Shown in pieces: positions 23,595 to 30,894 of a stretch of 64,000 nt of DNA; position 1 is the first letter of the stretch, and each line of letters starts with the position of its first letter. The position numbers and the translations under genes were made by a program. The DNA lies in NCBI GenBank assembly GCA_018241445.1, contig JAFEDT010000007.1, forward strand, positions 1 through 64,000. Direction: 5' to 3'. The notes under the pieces are model-generated. The model saw nothing but the letters and a program-made list of their open reading frames with translations, had not been told where the DNA came from and did not search any database. Origin of the DNA: Pseudomonadota bacterium (GTDB taxonomy: Bacteria; Pseudomonadota; Gammaproteobacteria; Steroidobacterales; Steroidobacteraceae).

Positions 23595-24733
23595 ACCGCT
23601 TCGCGCACTTTTCAGCTGTCCGCTGGTGGGGCATCGTGCGCAAGGAATTCCTGCAACTGCGCCGCGACCGCCTGACGTTCGCGATGATTGTCGGCATTCC
23701 GCTCATCCAGATGGCCCTGTTCGGCTACGCCATCAACACCGACCCGAAGCACCTGCCGACCGCGCTGATCACCGCGGACCGCAGCGAATTCACGCGCAGC
23801 TTCGTCGCCGCACTGGGTGCTTCCGGGTATTTCGACATCCGCCAGACACTGCCCGACGAAGCGGCCGGTCGCCGCGCGCTCGCGCGGGGCCAGGTGCTGT
23901 TCGTGCTCGACATCCCGGCGGGATTCACCCGCGAGCTGGTCACGGGCCGGCATCCCTCGCTGTTGATGGAGGCCGATGCCACAGACCCGGTGGCCGTGGC
24001 CACCGCGCTCGGCGCATTGCAGGGCATCACGCAATCGGCACTGCGCAAAGATCTGACCGGCCCGCTCGCCCCGCTGGGACAGAAGCCGGCGGCCTTCGAC
24101 GTGCAGGTGCACCGGCTCTACAACCCGGAAGGCGACAGCCAGTACAACGTGGTGCCGGGGCTCATGGGCGTGATCCTCACCATGACCATGGTGATCATGA
24201 CCGGGCTTGCCATCACGCGCGAGCGCGAGCGCGGCACCATGGAGAACCTGCTGGCGACACCCGTGCTGCCGATCGAGGTCACGACCGGCAAGATCATCCC
24301 CTATGTCGCGATCGGGCTGTTCCAGGCGACCATCATCGTGTTCGCCTCCCGCTACCTGTTCGGTGTGCCCATCGCCGGCAGCCTCGTGCTGCTGTACGGC
24401 GCGGCACTGCTGTTCATCGCCGCCACGCTCGCGGTCGGCATCATGTTGTCCTCGATCGCGCAGAACCAGCTGCAGGCCGTGCAGCTGTCATTCTTCTACT
24501 TTTTGCCCAACATTCTGCTGTCTGGGTTCATGTTTCCCTTCTTCGGCATGCCCGGCTGGGCGCAGACGCTGGGCAACCTGCTGCCGCTCACCTACTTCAA
24601 CCGCCTGGTGCGCGCCATTCTGCTCAAGGGCGCGGGCTTCAGCGACATCTGGCCGCAGGTGTGGCCGATGCTGATCTTCATGGGCGTGGTGATGGCGGTC
24701 GCCGTGCGCTTCTACCGCCGCACGCTCGACTGA
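23591..24733 (+). CDS. ABC-2 type permease of the efflux system (YbhR/YhhJ-like)
   Basis: 380 aa. There is one N-terminal membrane helix (FAMIVGIPLIQMALFGYAIN), a large periplasmic domain of about 150 residues, and then five helices, including LMGVILTMTMVIMTGLAI and 'FFYFLPNILLSGFMFPFFGM', the latter being the conserved ABC-2 loop before the last helices. The segment 'RERERGTMENLLATPV' is the family signature. With the ATPase, adaptor and outer-membrane factor it forms a tripartite exporter. It ends 12 bases before the outer-membrane gene. Confidence 0.9.
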   Translation: MNRFAHFSAVRWWGIVRKEFLQLRRDRLTFAMIVGIPLIQMALFGYAINTDPKHLPTALITADRSEFTRSFVAALGASGYFDIRQTLPDEAAGRRALARGQVLFVLDIPAGFTRELVTGRHPSLLMEADATDPVAVATALGALQGITQSALRKDLTGPLAPLGQKPAAFDVQVHRLYNPEGDSQYNVVPGLMGVILTMTMVIMTGLAITRERERGTMENLLATPVLPIEVTTGKIIPYVAIGLFQATIIVFASRYLFGVPIAGSLVLLYGAALLFIAATLAVGIMLSSIAQNQLQAVQLSFFYFLPNILLSGFMFPFFGMPGWAQTLGNLLPLTYFNRLVRAILLKGAGFSDIWPQVWPMLIFMGVVMAVAVRFYRRTLD

Positions 24734-24745
24734 GGGAGGCAGGCC

Positions 24746-26218
24746 ATGCGCACCACCTTCATATATATGACCGTGACGGGGATACTTGCCCTGGCAGGGC
24801 AGCTCGCCGGCTGCGCGGCCGGCCCCGACTTTCACGCACCCGCCCCGGTCGCAACTTCGACCTACACACCCGCGCCGCAGCCTGCGCAAACCGCAGGTTC
24901 AGTGGGAGCCGGCGGCGCCGCACAACACTTCGTGGCCGCGGACTCTCCGAGTGCGCAGTGGTGGCAGGCATTCGGCTCACCGCTGCTCGATCATCTGGTG
25001 CAGGAGGCCCTCGAGGACAGCCCGACCGTGGCGCAGGCGCGCCTGAAGCTGCGGCAGGCGCAGGAGGATTACCGCTCCGAATCCGGCGCATTGCTGTGGC
25101 CGCAGCTCGATGCGAGCCTGCGCGCCTCGCGGCAAAAGCCCGATCCCGCCGCCGCCGGCCTGGGCAGCCTCGTCGCCGGACGCAGCTTTCCCCCGTTCAC
25201 CCTCTACAGCGGCAAGGTGAACGTGTCGTACAACTTCGATCTGTTTGGCGCCAGCCGGCGGACGCTCGAGGGGCTCGCCGCCGCGGTTGACTATCAACGC
25301 TACGAGCTCGAGGCGGCGCGGCTGACGCTGGCGGGCAACGTGGTGACGACGGCGCTGCGGCGCGCCTCACTCGCCCGGCAGATCGCGCTCACCGAATCGC
25401 TGCTCACCGACCAGGCGAGCCAGCTTCAGATCACGACAGAGCGCGTGCGCGCCGGCGGCGTGTCGCAGATGGAACTGCTGAGCGAGCGCGCCCAGGTCGA
25501 GGCAACCCGCGCGAGCCTCCCGCCGCTGCGCGCCGCGCTGGCGCAGGCCGATCACAGCCTCGCGGTCTATCGCGGTCGCCCGCCGGCCGAACCTGCCTCC
25601 GCGCAGGCCGACCCCGGGGCGCTGGATCTCGATGCGCTCTCGCTGCCCACTGACCTGCCCCTCACCCTTCCCTCGAAACTTGCGCAGCAGCGGCCGGATA
25701 TCCGCGCATCCGAAGCCCTGCTGCACCAGGCGAGCGCCAACGTTGGCGTTGCCACGGCGAATCTCTATCCGCAGATCACGCTCTCGGGCAGCACGGGCCC
25801 CGAGGGCCTGTCGCTCTCGCACATGCTGAACATCTGGAGCGCCAGCGCCGCGATCACGCAGCCGATTTTCCACGGGGGTGCGCTGCGCGCGCACCGACGC
25901 TCGGCCGAGGCGGCGTACGAGGCGGCCCTGGCCGGCTACCGGCAGACCGTGCTCGGGGGTCTGCAGCAGGTGGCGGATGCGCTGCGCGCGCTGCAGGAGG
26001 ATGCGCTCGAGCTGCAGGCCCGCGATGCGGCGCAACGCAGTACCCACGCCAGCGCCGGCATCGCCGCTGAACGTTATGCCGCCGGCGGGCTGAGCCAGCT
26101 GGCGCTGCTCGACGCCCAGGGCCAGGAGCTGCGCACGGCGCTCGATCGCACCCGCGCGCAGGCGCAGCGCCTCACCGACACGGCCGCGCTCTACCAGGCG
26201 CTCGGGGCGCGGCCCTGA
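24746..26218 (+). CDS. NodT-family outer-membrane efflux lipoprotein
   Basis: 490 aa. The signal peptide ends at LAGCAAGPDF (lipobox), typical of OprM/NodT channels. Two OEP repeats follow: 'WWQAFGSPLLDHLVQEALEDSP', then coiled-coil stretches such as ARLKLRQAQEDYRSESG and 'RVRAGGVSQMELLSERAQVE', and in the second half 'RRSAEAAYEAALAGYRQTVL' and 'RYAAGGLSQLALLDAQGQEL'. It trimerises as the exit duct of the exporter encoded upstream. GGGAGGCAGGCC precedes ATG 24746. It closes the operon. Confidence 0.9.
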   Translation: MRTTFIYMTVTGILALAGQLAGCAAGPDFHAPAPVATSTYTPAPQPAQTAGSVGAGGAAQHFVAADSPSAQWWQAFGSPLLDHLVQEALEDSPTVAQARLKLRQAQEDYRSESGALLWPQLDASLRASRQKPDPAAAGLGSLVAGRSFPPFTLYSGKVNVSYNFDLFGASRRTLEGLAAAVDYQRYELEAARLTLAGNVVTTALRRASLARQIALTESLLTDQASQLQITTERVRAGGVSQMELLSERAQVEATRASLPPLRAALAQADHSLAVYRGRPPAEPASAQADPGALDLDALSLPTDLPLTLPSKLAQQRPDIRASEALLHQASANVGVATANLYPQITLSGSTGPEGLSLSHMLNIWSASAAITQPIFHGGALRAHRRSAEAAYEAALAGYRQTVLGGLQQVADALRALQEDALELQARDAAQRSTHASAGIAAERYAAGGLSQLALLDAQGQELRTALDRTRAQAQRLTDTAALYQALGARP

Positions 26219-26863
26219 GGGATTGCTATCGCGAAACATCGTCGCAACCGGATTGCCATCCAGAAGCTCGATGTTGTGTCCGGGGCCGGCGCGCTTGATG
26301 AGACTTCAACCCGCATACAACCATTGCTTACGGGCGCCGCGCAGGCTTTCCACTCCGTAGCGATCCTTTGCCGCCTTGTTGACCTACAATTTGCATTTGT
26401 TGGTCAACTCGCCCCCGCAGGGTGCCCTTGCGCGGCTTGCGGGCCGGGGTGTCGGTCGGGTTCGGGAGGTTGTCGCGGGTCAGCCGAGCGGTGGGATGGC
26501 GCCGGGCGCGCGTAGTGCGTCTCAGCCATGCGGGCGCCCACATGGCCCAAGTTGGTGGTGAGCTGGCAGATGGTGCGGATGCGAGCGGGTGGCAGCGTTC
26601 CGTGGCAAGCTCGCAGGTCCGTGAACCCGGCCGCACCCCCGAGTGACTTTCGGGCGATTCGTAACATGCGGGTGTAATTGCGCCGAGGCGGGCTGCGATG
26701 ATTGCCGGGATCTTCCTGATCGTTGTTGGTCTGTGGCTTATCTGGAGGTCGCTAAGATAGCGCAGCCGCGCGTTAACCTGCAGGGGACTGTCGGCGTTTT
26801 CCTGACGAATCCGCTTCCCCATACTGAGAACGGGCGCGAACCGCAGCGCCACGGAGGAAACCT
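26219..26863. other. 645-bp intergenic region with an integrase remnant and nothing else clear
   Basis: The first ~190 bases contain no recognisable gene; a minus-strand frame ending 'ARKQWLYAG' near 26300 may be another decayed coding end but matches nothing I know. Bases 26411 to about 26580 are a decayed integrase end (separate entry). The last ~200 bases before the amidohydrolase must carry its promoter, but I see no convincing -35/-10 pair. GGAGGAAAC at 26853-26861 is the amidohydrolase ribosome-binding site. Confidence 0.5.
26411..26580 (-). pseudogene. Decayed 3' end of an integrase gene (copy 3)
   Basis: The minus strand encodes LGHVGARMAETHYARPAPSH, equivalent to the histidine/tyrosine active-site segment of the intact integrase. 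After a frameshift it continues with the TDTPARKPRKGT ending. The frameshift is the same two-base shortening after the 'APSH' codons as in the remnant at 12.8 kb. Upstream of this segment the similarity fades (TICQLTTN precedes it). It is about 10 kb to the right of the intact gene, in otherwise chromosomal-looking DNA. Confidence 0.7.
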
Positions 26864-28535
26864 GATGAAGCCGAAGAACATCCTGGCGCATGCGCTGCTG
26901 TGCCTGGGCCTGAGCGGCCTGACGGGCGCGGCAAACGCGGCGGATGCAGCCCCCACGCTGATCGCAAATGTCCACGGCTACACTCTGACCGCCACCGGGC
27001 TGCAGCAGTTTGGCGCCCTGGTCTTCGATCGGGGCAAGGTCCTGAGGACGGGCGATCCGCGCGCACTGCAGCAGGAGTACCCGGGCGCACAAGTCATCGA
27101 CGGCGGCAGCGGGACGCTGCTGCCGGGGTTGATCGACGCGCATGGCCACATCCGCTCGCTCGGCCTGCAGCGTACCCACCTCGAACTCGCAGGCACTCAA
27201 AGCCTGCAGGATGCGCAGCAGCGCATACGCAGCTACGCGGCCGTGCATCGGGATGCTGCCTGGATCTTGGGTGGGGGCTGGAACCAGGTCATCTGGCGGT
27301 TGGGGCGCTTTCCGGTCGCTGGCGATCTGGATCAGGCGGTATCGGACCGCCCGGCGCGACTCGAGCGCGTCGACGGGCACGCCGTGTGGGTCAACAGCGC
27401 CGCACTGCGGGCCGCGGGTATCACCCGCGACACGCCCGACCCGCCGGGCGGACGCATTGAACGCACGCCGAAGGGCGATCCCAGCGGGGTGCTGGTCGAC
27501 AACGCCATGCAACTGGTCGACCGGGTGGTGCCGGAACCCTCGGGGTCCGAACTGCGTGCCGCCCTGGGCGCAGCGATTAGTGAGCTGAATGCCGTGGGAC
27601 TCACTGCGGTCGCTGACGCGGGTGACAGCGCCGCCGATATTGCCCTGCTGCGCGCCTTCGCCGATGAGGACCGGCTGACCGTGCGCGTCTACGCCATGAT
27701 CGCTGACACCGGGACGGACTTCGCCCTGCTGTCGAAACACGGACCGCTGATCGGCTACGACGACGACCGCCTGACGGTGCGCTCGGTCAAACTGTTTGCC
27801 GACGGCGCCCTGGGCAGCCGGGGCGCAGCCCTGCTCGCCCCCTATTCCGACGCCCCGGCCGAGCGCGGGTTGCTCTTCATGACGCCCGCGCAGATGCAGC
27901 GCAAGATCGAGACGGCCCTGCGGGCTGGCTACCAGGTGAACGTGCATGCCATCGGCGATGCCGCGAACCGCGAGGTGCTGGATGCGTTCCAGGTGGCATA
28001 CGGCGCAGTGGGTGGCCGGGCGCTGCGCAACCGCATCGAGCACGCCCAGGTGGTGACCCTTGCCGACATTCCGCGGTTCCGGCAGCTCGACCTGGTTGCC
28101 TCCATGCAGCCGACCCACGCAACCAGCGATATGAACATGGCGCAGGACCGCCTCGGCGCGCAGCGGCTGCGCGGCGCGTACGCCTGGCACACATTCCTGG
28201 TCCAGGGTACCCGCATCGCCGGCGGCTCCGACTTCCCGGTCGAGTCGCCCAATCCCTTCTTTGGTCTGTACTCCGCCGTGACCCGCATGGATCACTCCGG
28301 TCACCCGGCCGGCGGCTGGCGCCCCGAGCAGGCCATGACCCTCGAGCAGGCGTTCCGGGCGTTCACGCTGGATGCGGCGTACGCCCAGCATATGGAGAAC
28401 TCGATCGGCTCGCTGGAGCCCGGCAAATGGGCGGACTTCATCCTGGTTGATCGGGATCTGTTCAGGATCCCGCCGGCCGACATCTGGAAGATCAGGGTCG
28501 AGCAGACCTGGCTGGCCGGTAAGCGCGTCTACTGA
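26864..28535 (+). CDS. Exported YtcJ-like amidohydrolase (amidohydrolase 3 family)
   Basis: 556 aa from ATG 26864, preceded by GGAGGAAAC. A cleavable signal peptide (residues 1-25, ending GAANAADA) directs export. The metal-site motif 'LLPGLIDAHGHIRS' (HxH), the later His in QVNVHAIGDAANREVLD, the His in NRIEHAQVV, and the Asp in IAGGSDFPVESPNPFFG are all present; this last motif is diagnostic for the YtcJ subgroup. It presumably hydrolyses a C-N bond in an N-substituted or cyclic amide; the substrate is unknown. It stands alone, with no operon partners. An upstream in-frame extension to 26643 runs through the integrase remnant and is not real. Confidence 0.85.
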
Positions 28536-28660
28536 TAACCCTCATCCGTCGGCAACACTTCTTCCAGCGTTGCGACCCGGTAGAGCACCACCACGAGGCT
28601 CGCGCCGAGGAACACCAGAAGCGCCAGAACACCGACCACGACCCACATGAGTTCGAGCAT
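28529..28660 (-). CDS. Candidate 43-residue single-span membrane protein
   Basis: Minus-strand frame from ATG 28660 to TAG 28529: MLELMWVVVGVLALLVFLG and then a further hydrophobic run to VVVLYR, followed by a soluble tail ATLEEVLPTDEGYQ. A single membrane helix spans residues ~5-27 with a positive residue at its end. Its stop codon overlaps the end of the amidohydrolase gene in convergent orientation. The Shine-Dalgarno is weak (CCGCTATGAC precedes the ATG), so expression is uncertain. The hydrophobic pattern and the charged C-terminus make chance less likely than for a random short frame. Confidence 0.4.
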   Translation of the reverse strand: MLELMWVVVGVLALLVFLGASLVVVLYRVATLEEVLPTDEGYQ

Positions 28661-28783
28661 GTCATAGCGGCGCCGGCACGACAGTTGCCTTGAAGGCAGG
28701 CGCTGGTCTCAACCATTTGGCAGAGCGATTTGCGGGCAATCCGGGTGAGGTTCACACTCCCGTCACTGCAGGGGAGTTGGCCG

Positions 28784-29275
28784 TTGAACCCGGATCAGCT
28801 TCAGCTCTACCGTTCCAGTGGCCACCCGGGCTACTCGGACTACGTTTTCACCGAGCCGCGCCGACTGCGGGCGCGCAAGCGGGTGCGCGAGATCCAGGTG
28901 CGCTTTGCCACCGAGGACTGCATCGTGCACAGCCTGGAAGGCGAAGTGCACGCCCACGCCGGCGATGCCATCGTGACCGGCACGGCGGGGGAGCACTGGC
29001 GCGTGTCACATGCCCACTTCGCTCACAAGTACCGCCCCGTTCCCCCGACCGCCGCGGGCGAGTCCGGGCGCTACGCGAGTCTCCCGTACGAAGTCCTGGC
29101 GGTACCGATGACCGGCTCGTTCGAGGTGCTGCTGGCGGATGGTGAATCGCGCCTGCGCGGGCACGCGGGGGACTGGCTGGTTGACTACGGCGATGGCAGC
29201 CTCGGGGTGGTGTCACCGGCCATCTTCGCCACCACCTACGACCTCATCGGTGCTGGACCAGTGTCGCACTGCTGA
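28784..29275 (+). CDS. PGDYG-domain protein
   Basis: 163 aa from TTG 28784, chosen because GGGGAG lies eight bases upstream; a longer frame starts at 28730. It contains two related PGDYG-type units: HAGDAIVTGTAGEHWRVSHA leading to 'FAHKYRPVPP', and HAGDWLVDYGDGSLGVVSPA leading to 'FATTYDLIG'. The pattern 'GD-x-x-V-x-G-x-x-G-E-x-W-x-V ... F-x-x-x-Y' defines the small PGDYG family of unknown function. No signal peptide or membrane segment. It is monocistronic between the small membrane frame and the DUF1993 gene. Confidence 0.65.
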   Translation: MNPDQLQLYRSSGHPGYSDYVFTEPRRLRARKRVREIQVRFATEDCIVHSLEGEVHAHAGDAIVTGTAGEHWRVSHAHFAHKYRPVPPTAAGESGRYASLPYEVLAVPMTGSFEVLLADGESRLRGHAGDWLVDYGDGSLGVVSPAIFATTYDLIGAGPVSHC

Positions 29276-29327
29276 ACGCCGATCGACTGCGCGAACCGGG
29301 CCTGGCCGCGCGAACTCCCCCCCGGCC

Positions 29328-29837
29328 TCACTGTATCTGCCCGAGAAAATCCCGCTTGCCCAGCTCGACGCCGTTCTTGCGCAACACCGCGTAGGCCGTC
29401 GTCAGGTGGAAGTAGAAATTCGGCAGGGCGAACTTCGTCACGTAGTCCAGGCCGTTGAACTTCATGGTCATCTGCGGGAACTGCAGCACGATCTCGCGCG
29501 TCTGCGCACCCTCGAGCTGCTTAGGTCCGATGGTCTTCAGGAAGTCCAGGGTCCAGGTGACGCGCGCCGAGAGCTCCGCCAGCGTACTCTCATTATCCTC
29601 GTGCTTCGGTGCGGTGACGCCGGCCAGGCGGGCGGCGGCGCCCTTGGCGGTGTCGCAGGCGATCTGAACCTGGGATGACAGCGGCAGCATGTCGAGGATC
29701 AGGCGCGCCTGCGCCATCACCTTCGGGTCGACCTTCTTCGCCTCGGCATGGCGCGCCGCCTTGTCGAGAATGGCGCCGAGATTGTTCAGGCCCAGGGTGA
29801 AGGCGGGAACGGTTACGTCATACAGTGAGACAGCCAC
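29328..29837 (-). CDS. DUF1993-family protein
   Basis: 169 aa helical-bundle protein of the DUF1993 family, recognised by SLYDVTVPAFTLGLNNL at the start, 'LDMLPLSSQVQIACDTAKGAAARLAG' style central helices, and the ending 'LPNFYFHLTTAYAVLRKNGVELGKRDFLG'. The fold is DinB-like (four-helix bundle), but the usual metal-binding His triad is not obvious. Function unknown; homologs are common in proteobacteria and fungi. Seven bases of GGAGG-like sequence (TTGGAGGTATTGC) precede ATG 29837. It lies just downstream of prsW on the same strand. Confidence 0.8.
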   Translation of the reverse strand: MAVSLYDVTVPAFTLGLNNLGAILDKAARHAEAKKVDPKVMAQARLILDMLPLSSQVQIACDTAKGAAARLAGVTAPKHEDNESTLAELSARVTWTLDFLKTIGPKQLEGAQTREIVLQFPQMTMKFNGLDYVTKFALPNFYFHLTTAYAVLRKNGVELGKRDFLGQIQ

Positions 29838-29864
29838 GCAATACCTCCAAGAATGAATGAGACT

Positions 29865-30881
29865 CTACTGGCGCAGCAGCGTGAGCTGCCAGATTTCCTT
29901 GCCGGTGGTGACCAGCAGCGGCCGCAGCGCCAGCACGCCGGTCTTGCCGATGGCCTGCTCCAGCTTGCCGAGTTCGTTGAGTTTTTCGCGCGTTTCGGCA
30001 TCGATGGGTGGTTCCTCCACCCCGCTCTCGCGCAACAGCAGTACCCCCTTGGCGCGTACCGCCAGCTCCCCGTGCAGCCGCAGGTAACAGAGCATGTCGC
30101 CGAGCTGCTCGCCGCGGAAGCGTTCGCGCAGTGACTGCAGGTAGCTGCCGGATTTGGTGCCGAGGAAGTCACCCGCGGTGATCGACTCCAGCAGGCGTAC
30201 GTTCGAATCCAGGTCGACCTCCAGCCACTGCTTGAGGATGCGTTCGCTGTGCTCGAACACCAGCAGGATTACGAACGGCAGCACCAGCAGAGTCGACAGC
30301 GTGGCCAGCGCGGGCCGCACCAGCAGGTAGTTGTAGCCGGTATGCAGCGCAATGGCGGTCAGCAGGCCGGGAATCAGGAAGCGGATATCCTGGCTGGGCC
30401 GCCGCTCGTACAGGGTGTTGGAGATCATGGCCAGGATCGCGGCGGTGCCGCCGTGCATGATGGCGGTACCGAAGCCACGGATCACCTGCACGGGCAGGTC
30501 GGTGTCGGGGCGCACGGCGAGGTAGTAGATGTTCTCGATCAGGGCGAAGCCGGTCCCGATGGCGAAACCGGCGATACCGGCGTCCACCGGCAGGCCCACA
30601 CGGCGGGTGCGGATCAGGAACACCAGCAGCACCGCCTTGAGGGACTCCTCGATCCAGGGCGAGATGAAGCGCGAGTAGGTGAGGAAGCTGCCCTGGAAGT
30701 GGGAAAAGGCGAAGTTGTTGACCAGGTAACTGGCCCCGGAAGCCACCGCGCCGGCGGCGACCAGCGCCAGCATCATGCGCAGGCGCAGCAGCTTGTAGCC
30801 GTCCAGCTGCACCAGGCCGGCCAGAAAGATGACCACGGGCAGCAGCGCGATCGGCGCGCGCATCAGCAAATCGGCGTTCAT
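29865..30881 (-). CDS. prsW: PrsW-family intramembrane metalloprotease
   Basis: 338 aa from ATG 30881. Eight or so membrane helices carry the PrsW motifs in order: SPWIEESLKAVLLVFLI (E-E-x-x-K), GTGFALIENIYYLAV (F-x-x-x-E), FGTAIMHGGTAAIL (H) and TAIALHTGYNYLL (H). A cytoplasmic C-terminal domain of ~110 residues follows. In Bacillus subtilis PrsW makes the first cut in anti-sigma factor RsiW. Here an ECF sigma/anti-sigma pair lies 4 kb upstream on the same strand, which makes a similar role possible but unproven. The gene starts 13 bases after the zincin-barrel gene stop, so the two are co-transcribed. Confidence 0.85.
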   Translation of the reverse strand: MNADLLMRAPIALLPVVIFLAGLVQLDGYKLLRLRMMLALVAAGAVASGASYLVNNFAFSHFQGSFLTYSRFISPWIEESLKAVLLVFLIRTRRVGLPVDAGIAGFAIGTGFALIENIYYLAVRPDTDLPVQVIRGFGTAIMHGGTAAILAMISNTLYERRPSQDIRFLIPGLLTAIALHTGYNYLLVRPALATLSTLLVLPFVILLVFEHSERILKQWLEVDLDSNVRLLESITAGDFLGTKSGSYLQSLRERFRGEQLGDMLCYLRLHGELAVRAKGVLLLRESGVEEPPIDAETREKLNELGKLEQAIGKTGVLALRPLLVTTGKEIWQLTLLRQ

Positions 30882-30894
30882 GACTGACTGGACT

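Noticed and set aside
23626..25290. Long plus-strand frame across the ABC permease and outer-membrane genes
   Set aside because: It spans two genes with clear family motifs and is Arg/His-rich without motifs of its own.
26328..28391. Long minus-strand frame opposite the amidohydrolase
   Set aside because: Its only recognisable part is the integrase-like ending from the remnant at 26.4 kb; the rest is antisense to a well-supported enzyme.
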